The notes: generated by a model from the sequence alone, not told the origin. DNA of 64,000 nucleotides from Snodgrassella alvi wkB2 (GCF_000600005.1 NZ_CP007446.1:372001-436000); one strand, 5' to 3'; counted from the first letter of the stretch, positions 1-8,367 are shown. Numbers and translations are program-made.

Positions 1-217
1 TCTGACCTGCCATTGTTGTTTCCAGTGTACGGCCGGTCATATCGGTCAATACACGCTGGCGTAATTTAATTTCCTGAAAATCATTACTATTGGCATGATA
101 GGTAGATTCAGTCCACGAACCAGTATCAGCATAATCATAAAACATCTTAGGTACTTTGCGTTTGGCAACTTTACGCAAATCTTCGATACAGGTTATTTTG
201 CTTAATTTGTTTTGCAT
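1..217 (-). CDS. lldD: L-lactate dehydrogenase LldD, N-terminal part (runs off window)
   Basis: The first 72 codons of an FMN-dependent alpha-hydroxy-acid dehydrogenase are present; the gene continues beyond base 1. The N-terminus reads MQNKLSKITCIEDLRKVAKR, followed by the family signature KMFYDYADTGSWTE that starts the (beta/alpha)8 barrel. Known members oxidise L-lactate to pyruvate at the inner membrane and feed the respiratory chain. The start is the ATG complementary to 215-217; only a weak ribosome site precedes it. Ending at a window edge, it is partial for trivial reasons and shows no sign of damage. The assignment to LldD rather than another alpha-hydroxy-acid oxidase rests on this short stretch. 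Confidence 0.85.
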   Translation of the reverse strand, partial: MQNKLSKITCIEDLRKVAKRKVPKMFYDYADTGSWTESTYHANSNDFQEIKLRQRVLTDMTGRTLETTMAGQ

Positions 218-388
218 GTGGATACCTATTTTTCAAATTTTCTTTGAAGAAAACAGTCTTAGCTAGAGAAGATAATGTTATACATCAATTTTATTCGGTT
301 GTAATCACCATCATTGATTTCCAACTGATTCTTAAATAGTTATTCATCTGCCGGAATCAGAATGAAGCTGGCAGACAGGAATCAGAAT

Positions 389-556
389 TCAGACAACGCG
401 CGATAGTTTATATATCATCACCATAATCAGAATTAGCAGGCAGCTAATGCCAACCAGCATAGTCCATGGTCCCCAGCGTTGTGAGCGTCCGCAAAATCCG
501 GCAGTTAGTATGGCACAACAGACACCAAGTAAAATCAGTAAAATATAAAAATCCAT
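389..556 (-). CDS. 55-aa small hydrophobic protein, unknown function
   Basis: A short reading frame starts with ATG at 556, preceded by a good Shine-Dalgarno (GGAG, 7 nt spacing). It encodes 55 residues: MDFYILLILLGVCCAILTAG, then a polar CGRSQRWGPW turn, then a second hydrophobic helix (about residues 32-50) and LSRVV. The layout is two membrane helices joined by a short basic loop, i.e. an inner-membrane hairpin peptide. It sits alone between lldD and dnaK on the same strand. I do not recognise a family. The two clean helices and the ribosome site are the reasons to call it a gene. Confidence 0.5.
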   Translation of the reverse strand: MDFYILLILLGVCCAILTAGFCGRSQRWGPWTMLVGISCLLILIMVMIYKLSRVV

Positions 557-787
557 CTTTCGCTCCAGTTGTATTTCTTTATTGTAAATAATCGCTACGA
601 TTATTGTAACGGTCAGTTTGCCAATATGTCTGTTTTTTTACAGGACATTAAATATTCACAATTTCTGCTTATTGATATTTTTATCTGTATAAATGATTAT
701 AAACTGGTAATAATAATAAAATCAGAAATTTTGCGGCAGAAATGACAGATATAAATGGTATTTTTTAGTCTGCAAAGCAATGGCAAG

Positions 788-818
788 ATAAAATAAAACC
801 CCGCTTGGAAGCGGGGTT
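788..818 (-). terminator. Rho-independent terminator of dnaK
   Basis: On the minus strand, AACCCCGCT and AGCGGGGTT arms (797-818) form a GC-rich hairpin with a 4-nt loop, followed by a T-rich tract (788-796). It lies 20 bases past the dnaK stop. Confidence 0.85.
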
Positions 819-837
819 AAATAGTATCAGGAAAAAA

Positions 838-2772
838 TTAGTCTTTTTTCTCTTTATCTTTTACTTCTTCAAATTCAGCGTCTACAACATCATCGCTGCC
901 TTTGCTTTGCGACTGTTCAGTCTGGGCACCAGCTTGCTGACCTTCGGCCTGTGCCTGAGCATACATCATTTCGCCCAGTTTCTGGCTGGCTGTACCTAAA
1001 GCCTCGGCTTTAGCATCAATTGCAGCTTTATCTTCGCCTTTAACAGCTTCTTCAGCTTCCTTGATGGCTGCTTCAATTTTTTCTTTTTCAGCAGCATCCA
1101 GTTTGTCGCCATATTCAGTCAAGGATTTCTGTACTGAATGAATCAAAGCTTCAGCCTGATTGCGACTGCTTACCAGTTCGGATAGTTTGCGATCTTCCTC
1201 AGCATTAGCTTCTGCATCTTTTACCATGCGTTCGATTTCTTCTTCGCTCAGACCGGAAGAAGCCTGAATGGTGATGTTGGCTTCTTTGCCAGTACCTTTG
1301 TCTTTTGCAGATACATGCAAAATACCGTTGGCGTCGATATCAAAAGTTACTTCTACCTGAGGCACACCACGGGGTGCAGGAGGAATATCACCCAGATTAA
1401 ACTGTCCCAGACTCTTATTAGCAGAAGCACGTTCACGTTCACCCTGTAATACATGGATGGTTACCGCACTTTGATTATCTTCAGCTGTAGAGAATGTTTG
1501 AGTTGCTTTAGTCGGAATGGTAGTGTTTTTGTTGATGAGTTTAGTCATCACACCGCCCATGGTTTCAATACCCAGAGACAAAGGTGTTACATCAAGTAAC
1601 AGCACGTCGTTACGGTCACCGGCCAGTACGGCACCCTGAATAGCAGCACCTACAGCAACAGCTTCATCAGGATTAACATCACGGCGCGGTTCTTTACCGA
1701 AGAAATCTTTAACAGCTTCCTGTACTTTTGGCATACGGCTTTGACCGCCTACCAAAATAACATCATTAATATCATTTACGCTCAGACCGGCATCTTTAAT
1801 TGCAGTGCGGCAAGGTTCGATCGAGCGGGTAATCAGATCTTCTACCAGACTTTCAAACTTGGCACGGGTAATTTTCATCGCCAGATGTTTCGGGCCGGAA
1901 GCGTCCATGGTGATGTAAGGCAGATTGATTTCTGTCTGCTGACCACTGGAAAGTTCGATTTTCGCTTTTTCGGCAGCTTCTTTCAGACGTTGCAGAGCCA
2001 TTACATCATTTTTCAGATCGATACCCTGATCTTTTTTGAATTCATCAATGATGTAGTTAATCAAACGCTGGTCGAAGTCTTCGCCGCCCAGGAATGTATC
2101 ACCATTGGTGGCCAGTACTTCAAACTGTTTGTCGCCATCAACTTCAGCGATTTCAATAATAGAAATATCAAATGTACCACCGCCAAGGTCGTATACGGCA
2201 ATCTTGCGGTCGCCTTTTTCGCCTTTATCCATACCGAAAGCCAGAGCTGCGGCAGTTGGTTCATTGATAATACGTTTTACATCCAGACCGGCAATACGAC
2301 CGGCGTCTTTAGTAGCCTGACGCTGGCTGTCATTAAAATAAGCCGGCACGGTAATAACAGCTTCAGTTACTTTTTCACCCAGATAATCTTCAGCTGCTTT
2401 TTTCATTTTACGCAATACTTCGGCAGATACTTGCGGAGGTGATAATTTTTCACCATGTGCTTCTACCCATGCGTCGTTATTATTTGCTTTAACAATCTGA
2501 AAGGGCATAGATTTAATGTCGCGCTGTACTTCAGCATCATCAAATTTGCGGCCGATTAGACGTTTTACAGCATAAATAGTATTTTTCGGATTGGTAACAG
2601 CCTGACGTTTGGCTGGTGCACCTACCAGAATTTCGTTATCGTCCAGATAAGCAACAATTGAAGGCGTAGTACGTGCACCTTCCGCATTTTCAATTACTTT
2701 AGTCTGGCCACCTTCGGAAATGGCAACACAGGAGTTGGTGGTACCTAAGTCAATACCGATTACTTTTGCCAT
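838..2772 (-). CDS. dnaK: Molecular chaperone DnaK (Hsp70)
   Basis: Full-length 644-residue Hsp70, ATP-driven cytosolic chaperone working with DnaJ and GrpE. The N-terminal phosphate loop [11 protein letters not shown] (about 6-16), the YDLGGGTFD phosphate-2 motif near residue 195, the interdomain linker [15 protein letters not shown] near 390, the substrate-binding beta domain and the helical lid ending in [14 protein letters not shown] are all visible. Length matches the family (about 640). The start ATG is preceded by AGGAG at 9 nt spacing. grpE and dnaJ are not adjacent; the gene stands alone between its own sigma-32-like promoter (2876-2904) and terminator (788-818), so it is probably monocistronic and heat-inducible. 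Confidence 0.98.
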   Translation of the reverse strand: MAKVIGIDLGTTNSCVAISEGGQTKVIENAEGARTTPSIVAYLDDNEILVGAPAKRQAVTNPKNTIYAVKRLIGRKFDDAEVQRDIKSMPFQIVKANNNDAWVEAHGEKLSPPQVSAEVLRKMKKAAEDYLGEKVTEAVITVPAYFNDSQRQATKDAGRIAGLDVKRIINEPTAAALAFGMDKGEKGDRKIAVYDLGGGTFDISIIEIAEVDGDKQFEVLATNGDTFLGGEDFDQRLINYIIDEFKKDQGIDLKNDVMALQRLKEAAEKAKIELSSGQQTEINLPYITMDASGPKHLAMKITRAKFESLVEDLITRSIEPCRTAIKDAGLSVNDINDVILVGGQSRMPKVQEAVKDFFGKEPRRDVNPDEAVAVGAAIQGAVLAGDRNDVLLLDVTPLSLGIETMGGVMTKLINKNTTIPTKATQTFSTAEDNQSAVTIHVLQGERERASANKSLGQFNLGDIPPAPRGVPQVEVTFDIDANGILHVSAKDKGTGKEANITIQASSGLSEEEIERMVKDAEANAEEDRKLSELVSSRNQAEALIHSVQKSLTEYGDKLDAAEKEKIEAAIKEAEEAVKGEDKAAIDAKAEALGTASQKLGEMMYAQAQAEGQQAGAQTEQSQSKGSDDVVDAEFEEVKDKEKKD

Positions 2773-2875
2773 AATTAATAATCTCCTAATTATTTAATTT
2801 CGTACTTTGCGCCGCTATATTACGGCTGCAAACAGGGTGGTTAATTACCACCGCCATACTATTGCTAATGAATCG

Positions 2876-2904
2876 TAAATGGGTATGCCCGGCACGATTT
2901 CAAG
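2876..2904 (-). promoter_or_regulatory. Sigma-32 (heat-shock) promoter of dnaK
   Basis: On the minus strand CTTGAAA (904-898 of the 2 kb block, i.e. 2904-2898) is followed after about 14 bases by CCCATTTA (2883-2876). This is a near match to the RpoH consensus CTTGAA-N13/14-CCCCATTTA. It implies a transcript starting near 2869 with a leader of roughly 95 nt. No CIRCE element was seen, in keeping with RpoH rather than HrcA control. Confidence 0.8.
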
Positions 2905-3032
2905 CATAGTTTTGCAAAATTTATCTATTTAATCGCATCCGGAAAATCTGCTTTAACATCAATAGCGTTTACTTACACAGCTGTATGTTATATTCATTCA
3001 GGCTTAAACAGTATAATCATCTGACTTTCGTT

Positions 3033-3073
3033 AATACCGTCTGATACTTTTTTGCTTTATATCAGACGGTATT
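3033..3073. repeat. 14-bp perfect inverted repeat carrying two DUS-like cores
   Basis: AATACCGTCTGATA (3033-3046) is exactly repeated in inverted orientation at 3060-3073 with a 13-nt loop. Each arm contains CCGTCTGA and matches the Neisseria DNA uptake sequence ATGCCGTCTGAA at 10 of 12 positions. Inverted uptake-sequence pairs are common in Neisseria, often as terminators, but here the repeat lies in the divergent region between dnaK and the dicarboxylate carrier, about 86 bases before the latter. Confidence 0.75.
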
Positions 3074-3158
3074 TTGCTATAAAAGTATACAATCACATTC
3101 AGGTTAGTGATTTCTGTCTGGCTGTAGTCTGTATCTTTATGATTTAGGAGTATGTTGT

Positions 3159-4625
3159 ATGCCTGTAAAAATTGGGTTTAAACCCATTCCCGCGGCTATT
3201 GCGCTGATAATCGCTCTGATTATCTGGTTCATACCGGTTCCAGAGGGGGTTTCACCTCAGGCATGGCATTTACTGGCCATGTTTGTCGGAGTTATTGCTG
3301 CCATTATCGGCAAAGCAATGCCAATTGGTGCACTATCTATTATTGCCATTATGCTGGTTGCCTTAACCGGTGTAACCAATAATGATCCCAGTAAGGCTAT
3401 GGGTGATGCCTTAAGCAGTTTTGGTAATCCGCTGATCTGGTTGATTGGTGTGGCAATTATGATTTCGCGCGGTTTATTAAAAACCGGTCTTGGTGCACGT
3501 GTGGGCTATCTGTTCATTAGGTTATGGGGTAAACGTACGCTAGGTGTTGCCTATAGTCTGGCCGTAGTGGAATTAATACTGGCTCCGGTTACACCGAGTA
3601 ATACTGCTCGTGGCGGTGGCATTATTCACCCAATCATGAAGTCTATTGCATCCAGCTATGATTCTGATCCTGAAAAGGGCACAGAAAAACGTATGGGTAA
3701 ATTTTTGGCTCTGGTAAATTATCATGCCAATCCCATCAGCTCAATCATGTTTATTACTGCTACCGCTCCTAACCCGTTAATTGTGAGGCTAATTGCCGAT
3801 GTAACCAATAAAAATATTAATCTGACATGGGGTACATGGGCTTTGGCAATGTTAATACCGGGTCTGATAGCGATGTTCCTGATGCCACTGATTATTTACT
3901 GGTTGTATCCGCCTGAAATCAAGCAAACACCCAATGCCGTTGCTTTTGCTCAAGAGCGTCTGAAAGAGCAGGGGCCGATGACCCGTGATGAAAAAATCAT
4001 GCTGGGTATTTTTGCAGTATTGCTGATTTTATGGGCAGGTGTGCCGGCCATGCTGTTTGGTGACGCATACATTATAGACGCGACCACTACTGCATTCATT
4101 GGTTTGTCATTGTTATTGTTAACCGGTGTATTAAGCTGGGATGATATTCTGAAAGAAAAAAGTGCATGGGATACCATTACCTGGTTTGCTGCATTAGTCA
4201 TGATGGCTACTTTCCTGAATAAACTCGGATTGATTAAATGGTTCTCTGGTGTGCTGGAAAGCAGCATAGGCGGACTGGGTATGGGCTGGATGGGTGCCTG
4301 TGCCTTATTATTACTGGCTTATATGTATGCGCACTATATGTTTGCAAGTACTACTGCTCACATTACAGCCATGTTTGCTGCCTTCTATTCTGCCGGTCTG
4401 GCGCTTGGCGCACCTCCGATGCTGTTTGCACTGATGATGGCTGCAGCTTCCAGCATCATGATGACACTAACGCATTATGCTACTGGTACTTCACCTGTGA
4501 TATTCGGTTCAGGCTATGTTACTTTAGGCGAATGGTGGAAAGTCGGTTTCATCATGAGTGTAGTCGAACTGATTATATTTGTGGCTATCGGTGGTGTTTG
4601 GTGGAAAGTTCTGGGTTATTATTAA
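3159..4625 (+). CDS. DASS-family anion:sodium symporter (di/tricarboxylate carrier)
   Basis: A 488-residue polytopic inner-membrane protein of the divalent anion:Na+ symporter family (CitT/YbhI/SodiT1 branch). The two inverted-repeat signature loops are visible: TPSNTARGGG (about 147-156) with TATAPNPL, and FASTTAHITAM with HYATGTSPVIFGSGY near the C-terminus; these S-N-T and S-T-T turns bind sodium and carboxylate in known structures. The expected substrates are malate, 2-oxoglutarate, succinate or citrate; which one cannot be told from sequence. A TAGGAG site sits 8 nt before the ATG. It is divergent from dnaK and ends in its own terminator (4645-4675). Confidence 0.9.
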   Translation: MPVKIGFKPIPAAIALIIALIIWFIPVPEGVSPQAWHLLAMFVGVIAAIIGKAMPIGALSIIAIMLVALTGVTNNDPSKAMGDALSSFGNPLIWLIGVAIMISRGLLKTGLGARVGYLFIRLWGKRTLGVAYSLAVVELILAPVTPSNTARGGGIIHPIMKSIASSYDSDPEKGTEKRMGKFLALVNYHANPISSIMFITATAPNPLIVRLIADVTNKNINLTWGTWALAMLIPGLIAMFLMPLIIYWLYPPEIKQTPNAVAFAQERLKEQGPMTRDEKIMLGIFAVLLILWAGVPAMLFGDAYIIDATTTAFIGLSLLLLTGVLSWDDILKEKSAWDTITWFAALVMMATFLNKLGLIKWFSGVLESSIGGLGMGWMGACALLLLAYMYAHYMFASTTAHITAMFAAFYSAGLALGAPPMLFALMMAAASSIMMTLTHYATGTSPVIFGSGYVTLGEWWKVGFIMSVVELIIFVAIGGVWWKVLGYY

Positions 4626-4644
4626 TCTGATTAATCTATTATTG

Positions 4645-4677
4645 CAGGCTGCCATAAAGCATGGCAGCCTGTTTTAT
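4645..4677 (+). terminator. Rho-independent terminator after DASS carrier
   Basis: Arms CAGGCTGCCA (4645-4654) and TGGCAGCCTG (4662-4671) with a 7-nt loop are followed by TTTTATTGTT. Confidence 0.9.
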
Positions 4678-4754
4678 TGTTTGAAATCAAATTCAATGAA
4701 TTTTTAAAGAATTTCACTTGTTGCGTTTGTATAGAATGGGTTATGATGCCCTGC

Positions 4755-4872
4755 CTTAAGGGAGTAGTTGCACAGGTGGTTTCTTCAAGCCTGTGGTTAC
4801 GGTCAACATATTTACAGTTTTTGCTGTATGGTCGTAACGTCCTTGCCTGTTGGCGGACTAACGAGACTTGAG
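4755..4872 (+). promoter_or_regulatory. yybP-ykoY manganese riboswitch aptamer
   Basis: The family's 5' signature GGGAGTAG (about 4760-4767) and the 3' signature GACTAACGAGACTTGAG are both present, and the ends close by P1 pairing CTTAAG (4755-4760) with CTTGAG (4867-4872). The downstream gene is a GDT1/UPF0016 manganese exporter, the classic target. Known members bind Mn2+ and switch expression on. Downstream two mutually exclusive hairpins can form (see 4877-4932), a plausible expression platform. Confidence 0.9.
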
Positions 4873-4876
4873 ATAC

Positions 4877-4932
4877 ATAAAACCGTTACGGCGGGGGTTT
4901 TATTGTGTCTTTTGTCTTTTGCCCGCCAACGG
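4877..4932 (+). promoter_or_regulatory. Expression platform of the Mn riboswitch: alternative hairpins
   Basis: One hairpin pairs ATAAAACC (4877-4884) with GGTTTTAT (4896-4903), terminator-like. The competing one pairs CCGTT (4883-4887) and GGCGGG (4890-4895) with CCCGCC and AACGG (4922-4932), ending 10 bases before the start ATG and thus able to bury the initiation region. The two share bases 4883-4897 and cannot coexist. Which state the aptamer favours is inference. Confidence 0.6.
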
Positions 4933-4942
4933 TATTCTGAAA

Positions 4943-5512
4943 ATGATTCATGCTTTTCTTTCTTCTGTCATTCCAGTTGCGCTTGCTGAAATTGGTGACA
5001 AAACTCAATTACTGACTTTATTTCTGGCAACCCGATTTTCGCGCAAATATTCCATCATTGCCGGTATGCTTTGTGCCACCTTACTTAATCATATTGTTTC
5101 TGCATGGTTTGGCGTAGAAGTAGCACGTTTTTTTACACCGCAGTTAATGGGCTGGGTTGTAGGTTTCAGTTTTCTGATAGTGGGTTTATGGCTGTTAAAG
5201 CCGGATAAAGATGATGGCGTAGATACTCGTTTTATGCGTTACGGTCCGTTCGTGGCCACCGCAGTATTATTTTTTCTGGCAGAAGTGGGTGATAAAACCC
5301 AAATTGCTACTATTTTGCTGGCAGCTCAGTACCGTGATTTGTTTTCAGTAGTTCTGGGTAGTACAGTAGGTTTGTTATTAGCTAATGTTCCGGTAATATT
5401 TTTCGGAAACTGGCTGATGCAGCGTTTACCCTTAAACCGTATCCGTATAGGAGCCTGCATTCTGTTCTGTCTTTTAGGTATTATCACCCTGATTCAGACA
5501 TGGTTATATTAA
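4943..5512 (+). CDS. GDT1/TMEM165-family (UPF0016) manganese exporter
   Basis: 189-residue, six-helix membrane protein with the two family repeats: E16-x-GDKTQ and E114-x-GDKTQ, whose acidic residues form the cation site in GDT1/MneA proteins. These export Mn2+ from the cytoplasm. A longer frame opens at 4868, but that would start inside the riboswitch P1 stem and add 25 residues with no homology, so ATG 4943 (MIHAFLSS) is chosen. There is no strong Shine-Dalgarno, which fits control of initiation by the leader. Manganese-dependent induction through the riboswitch is expected. tag follows after 52 bases without a terminator. Confidence 0.92.
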   Translation: MIHAFLSSVIPVALAEIGDKTQLLTLFLATRFSRKYSIIAGMLCATLLNHIVSAWFGVEVARFFTPQLMGWVVGFSFLIVGLWLLKPDKDDGVDTRFMRYGPFVATAVLFFLAEVGDKTQIATILLAAQYRDLFSVVLGSTVGLLLANVPVIFFGNWLMQRLPLNRIRIGACILFCLLGIITLIQTWLY

Positions 5513-5564
5513 AAATTATCAGATAACTATGCAAAATTTATAACATTAAGCGGATCCAAATATT

Positions 5565-6128
5565 ATGCAAAAACAGTTGAAACAACGGTGTGAATGGGTC
5601 AACGCCGACCCATTGTATGAACATTATCATGATTTTGAATGGGGAAAAATACAGAGAGACGGGCAAAAACTGTTTGAAAAGATTTGTCTGGAAGGTCAGC
5701 AGGCGGGCTTATCATGGATTACTGTATTAAAAAAACGCGATGAATACCGGCGTTGTTTCTATGATTTTAATCCGCATCAAATTATTACAATTACCGATAT
5801 TGAACCACTATTACAGAATTCCGGGCTTATTCGCCATCCGGCCAAACTCAAAGCAATTATTAATAATGCCCATGCATATCTATCTATGCAGCAAAATGGG
5901 GAAGATTTTGCCAGTTTTATCTGGTCATTTGTTAATGATCAACCGATTATAAATCACTATAAACATTTATCAGAGGTGCCAACACAGACAGAAATTAGTC
6001 GCGCTATGTCCAAAGCTTTAAAAAAGCGTGGTTTTAGCTTTGTAGGTCCGACTACGTGCTATGCGTTTATGCAATCAATGGGATTAGTAAATGATCATTT
6101 AACAAACTGTTTTTGTGCCCAGCATTAA
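5565..6128 (+). CDS. tag: DNA-3-methyladenine glycosylase I (Tag)
   Basis: 187-residue base-excision enzyme that removes 3-methyladenine from DNA. The Zn-binding set typical of Tag is intact: Cys9 (RCEW), His22 (YHDFEWG), and His178/Cys182 (NDHLTNC) at the C-terminus. The helix ICLEGQQAGLSW contains Glu43, which contacts the base in characterised Tag. Length matches the family. It follows the Mn exporter on the same strand with no terminator between, so some readthrough is possible. Confidence 0.95.
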   Translation: MQKQLKQRCEWVNADPLYEHYHDFEWGKIQRDGQKLFEKICLEGQQAGLSWITVLKKRDEYRRCFYDFNPHQIITITDIEPLLQNSGLIRHPAKLKAIINNAHAYLSMQQNGEDFASFIWSFVNDQPIINHYKHLSEVPTQTEISRAMSKALKKRGFSFVGPTTCYAFMQSMGLVNDHLTNCFCAQH

Positions 6129-6167
6129 AATAACTATTATTTCTGTGATTCATCATGTAATTTGCTT

Positions 6168-6758
6168 TTAACGTTTACGTAAATAACCTAAAACACGAAA
6201 AGAATCTATTTTCCATAATCCATCTTTATAAATTAACGGAAAAGTGGCACGACTACTGGCAGTAGGACCAGGATTTTGCTGAACAATCTCAATATCATTG
6301 TCAGTAACTTTACTGATAATGGCTACGTGACCATATTTAGACCAGTCTAAGACAATAATATCGTCAACTTGAGGTTTTGTGGGAGAGCCGTTATGGAACT
6401 GAAGTAAATTACGTTTAGGATTAAGATTTCCATCTGGTATCGAATCATCAAAAAATTGTTTGGCATGATCGTAACTGTCAGGCATTTTATGATTAAAGCG
6501 TTCATAATAGTAGCGCTTAATAAATTCGACACATTGATACTTTAATCCTAAATTATAGCCATCTGGTGCTATATTTCTTTCACTTACATGGCTGATTTTT
6601 CCATTGTAGTAAACCTTAACACCATTGAATTCATCGACAACCGTACCTATTTTGCTTTCATCGACAAAGAGATCTTCATATACATAATAAAAACTGAATC
6701 CTAATAATATTAATACAATAATTATTGGGAAGAAAACTTTTTTAGATTTAAGTAAAAT
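6168..6758 (-). CDS. CHAP-domain amidase with N-terminal membrane anchor; apparent ATT start
   Basis: From ATT at 6758 the frame is open for 196 codons. It gives a basic start (ILLKSKKVF), a hydrophobic anchor (PIIIVLILLGFSFYYVY), a short extracytoplasmic linker and a CHAP domain with the catalytic Cys in KYQCVEFIKRYYYERF and the His in YGHVAIIS. CHAP enzymes are NlpC/P60-like amidases that cut peptidoglycan peptides or related amide bonds. No ATG, GTG or TTG occurs in frame upstream of the internal ATG at 6485, and starting there would lose the catalytic Cys. An in-frame TAG lies at 6770, and AGGGA precedes ATT by 6 nt, a good ribosome-site distance. A non-canonical start or a small indel are the alternatives. 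The gene is AT-rich. Confidence 0.75.
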   Translation of the reverse strand: MLLKSKKVFFPIIIVLILLGFSFYYVYEDLFVDESKIGTVVDEFNGVKVYYNGKISHVSERNIAPDGYNLGLKYQCVEFIKRYYYERFNHKMPDSYDHAKQFFDDSIPDGNLNPKRNLLQFHNGSPTKPQVDDIIVLDWSKYGHVAIISKVTDNDIEIVQQNPGPTASSRATFPLIYKDGLWKIDSFRVLGYLRKR

Positions 6759-7084
6759 TTTGTTTCCCTATTATTTAGTATATTATCATTATGTTAATTA
6801 ATAATTAAAAGTAAATTTAAGAAGGATGAAGTAATTTTATGATTTTTATTTATGTGGTTAAGTGCAATCTTTGAAATTATCAGAAACATCAGGAGAATAA
6901 ATTAAATAACGTAAACTCTGTACTTATATTACAATAATATAAAAAATACCCGTACACCAGATAATTTGTCTTACAATTATATTTTGTAAAGATTTCAGTC
7001 ACTGGTTAATTATCCAAATCAGCAAATTGTGCTATAAAACTACATTGTGTATGTATTTAAATGTGGACGTAACGAGTAATTGTT
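6759..7084. other. AT-rich intergenic stretch, no gene seen
   Basis: About 325 bases of strongly AT-rich DNA between the divergent CHAP and secreted-protein genes. It presumably carries both promoters. I see no hairpin, RNA gene or convincing small frame. Confidence 0.5.
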
Positions 7085-7729
7085 ATGCAAAACAAGTTCA
7101 GATTTAGCTTTTATTTCATTATCTGTTTATTGTTTTTCAGTGATATGGATGTAGTTTGGGCTGAAGACACAACAGCATCTGTATCCACAGCCAGTGAGCC
7201 TAAATCTGTGGTCTGGTATGCTTGTCCGCTGGCAAATAACCATGTCAGCTATACAACCAAACCTTTAGATGTTCAGTGTCAGATTGCAAAGTATCCACCC
7301 GCAGATGATGATAATCTAAAAAAATATTCTCTGGAAAATCAGAATGCTCCGGGTTTGGAGCAATTGCAGCGTCTTTGGTACAGCGCTGAATTTGGACAAG
7401 ACAGTGACTTAATGAAAACACCGGCTTCTCCCAAAATAGGTATTTCACTGCGACAACAGCCTCCGAAACCTGAAACTGTGACTATGATTAGAAATAAAAA
7501 TAATATGGCTACAGTCCCGGCTAAAATAATCACTATACCCAAACTGACACCAAAACAACTGGTTCAGCGCGATATTGCCAGTGAACAGAATGCATTAACA
7601 ATAGCGCAGCAAAAGTTGCGTCAGGCACAAAAGCAGGGAGCAACAGCACAAATTCAGCGCTGGCAACAAAATATAACAGACCGGCAAGCCAATATCCGCG
7701 TATTAAAGCAGGAACTAAGCCGATACTAA
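7085..7729 (+). CDS. Secreted protein with coiled-coil C-terminus, unknown function
   Basis: 214 residues. The N-terminus is a signal peptide (basic MQNKFRF, hydrophobic core, cleavage probably after VWA-E near residue 26). A short domain with two cysteines (C47 and C65; VVWYACPLANNHVSYTT) resembles the small DUF4124-type beta domain of Neisseria envelope proteins and could form a disulfide. A proline-rich linker leads to a charged, Gln-rich helical tail (about 160-214) likely to be a coiled coil. It is probably periplasmic. No family can be named with confidence. It is monocistronic and convergent with dtd. Confidence 0.7.
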   Translation: MQNKFRFSFYFIICLLFFSDMDVVWAEDTTASVSTASEPKSVVWYACPLANNHVSYTTKPLDVQCQIAKYPPADDDNLKKYSLENQNAPGLEQLQRLWYSAEFGQDSDLMKTPASPKIGISLRQQPPKPETVTMIRNKNNMATVPAKIITIPKLTPKQLVQRDIASEQNALTIAQQKLRQAQKQGATAQIQRWQQNITDRQANIRVLKQELSRY

Positions 7730-7765
7730 AAATTAATTTGTTTGCTATTGAATAAATACAAGTAC

Positions 7766-8200
7766 TCAAACTTGCAGCCAGAATGTTACCGGTCCGTCAT
7801 TAATCAGGGAAACCTGCATATTTGCGGCAAAGATACCGGTTTTAGTCACAATTTGTTTCTGGCATAATTCAACAAAATAATTATACAAATCATTGGCTTT
7901 TTCTGGTGCTGCACCTTTGGTAAAACTAGGGCGCATCCCTTTTTTAGTGTCGGCAGCAAGTGTAAATTGCGAAACAACCAGTAACTGACCATTAGCCTGT
8001 TTAACGTTCAAATTCATTTTATTATCTTGATCACTAAAAATCCGATAACCAAGTACTTTGTCACAGAGACGTTCAGCTTTTTGTAAATCATCTCCTTCTT
8101 CCACACCTAATAACACCAGTAATCCCTGATCTATTTGTCCGACTATTTCAGAGTTTACACAGACGCTGGCTTCTTTCACACGCTGTATTAATGCAATCAT
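7766..8200 (-). CDS. dtd: D-aminoacyl-tRNA deacylase (Dtd)
   Basis: 144-residue proofreading enzyme that hydrolyses D-aminoacyl-tRNAs (and Gly-tRNA-Ala). It has both active-site motifs, SQFTLAAD near residue 80 and [11 protein letters not shown] at the C-terminus carrying the Gly-cisPro pair. The frame is open further upstream to 8239, but homologues begin [13 protein letters not shown], so ATG 8200 is chosen. The gene is convergent with the secreted protein at 7085 and is separated from oxyR by a terminator and a long AT-rich palindrome. Confidence 0.95.
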   Translation of the reverse strand: MIALIQRVKEASVCVNSEIVGQIDQGLLVLLGVEEGDDLQKAERLCDKVLGYRIFSDQDNKMNLNVKQANGQLLVVSQFTLAADTKKGMRPSFTKGAAPEKANDLYNYFVELCQKQIVTKTGIFAANMQVSLINDGPVTFWLQV

Positions 8201-8244
8201 AGAAAATCCTGTTTCGAATCTGTTTGAATTTAAATTCATTTATA

Positions 8245-8292
8245 GATTACAGATTATTTAATCAATTTCATATGATTAAATAATCTGTAATC
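8245..8292. repeat. Perfect 20-bp inverted repeat upstream of dtd
   Basis: Arms 8245-8264 and 8273-8292 are exact reverse complements separated by 8 bases; the core is ATTACAGATTATTTAATCA. It is AT-rich and lies 45-92 bases before the dtd start, after the oxyR terminator. It could be a regulator site, a processing hairpin in the dtd leader or a mobile repeat remnant. Confidence 0.85.
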
Positions 8293-8333
8293 ATATATAA
8301 CTTAAATCATTAAATCAGAAAATTTTGTGCATC

Positions 8334-8367
8334 AAAAAACGCCTGCTATAGAGTACAGGCGTTTTTT
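8334..8367 (-). terminator. Rho-independent terminator of the min-oxyR operon
   Basis: Arms AAAAAACGCCTG (8334-8345) and CAGGCGTTTTTT (8356-8367) flank a 10-nt loop, 15 bases past the oxyR stop. The U-tract is present on either strand. Confidence 0.9.

Noticed and set aside
1741-2442. 233-codon plus-strand frame opposite dnaK
   Set aside because: Antisense shadow of a highly conserved gene; no ribosome site or homology.
4868-4942. N-terminal extension of the GDT1 exporter
   Set aside because: It starts inside the riboswitch P1 stem and encodes residues with no family match; ATG 4943 fits homologues.
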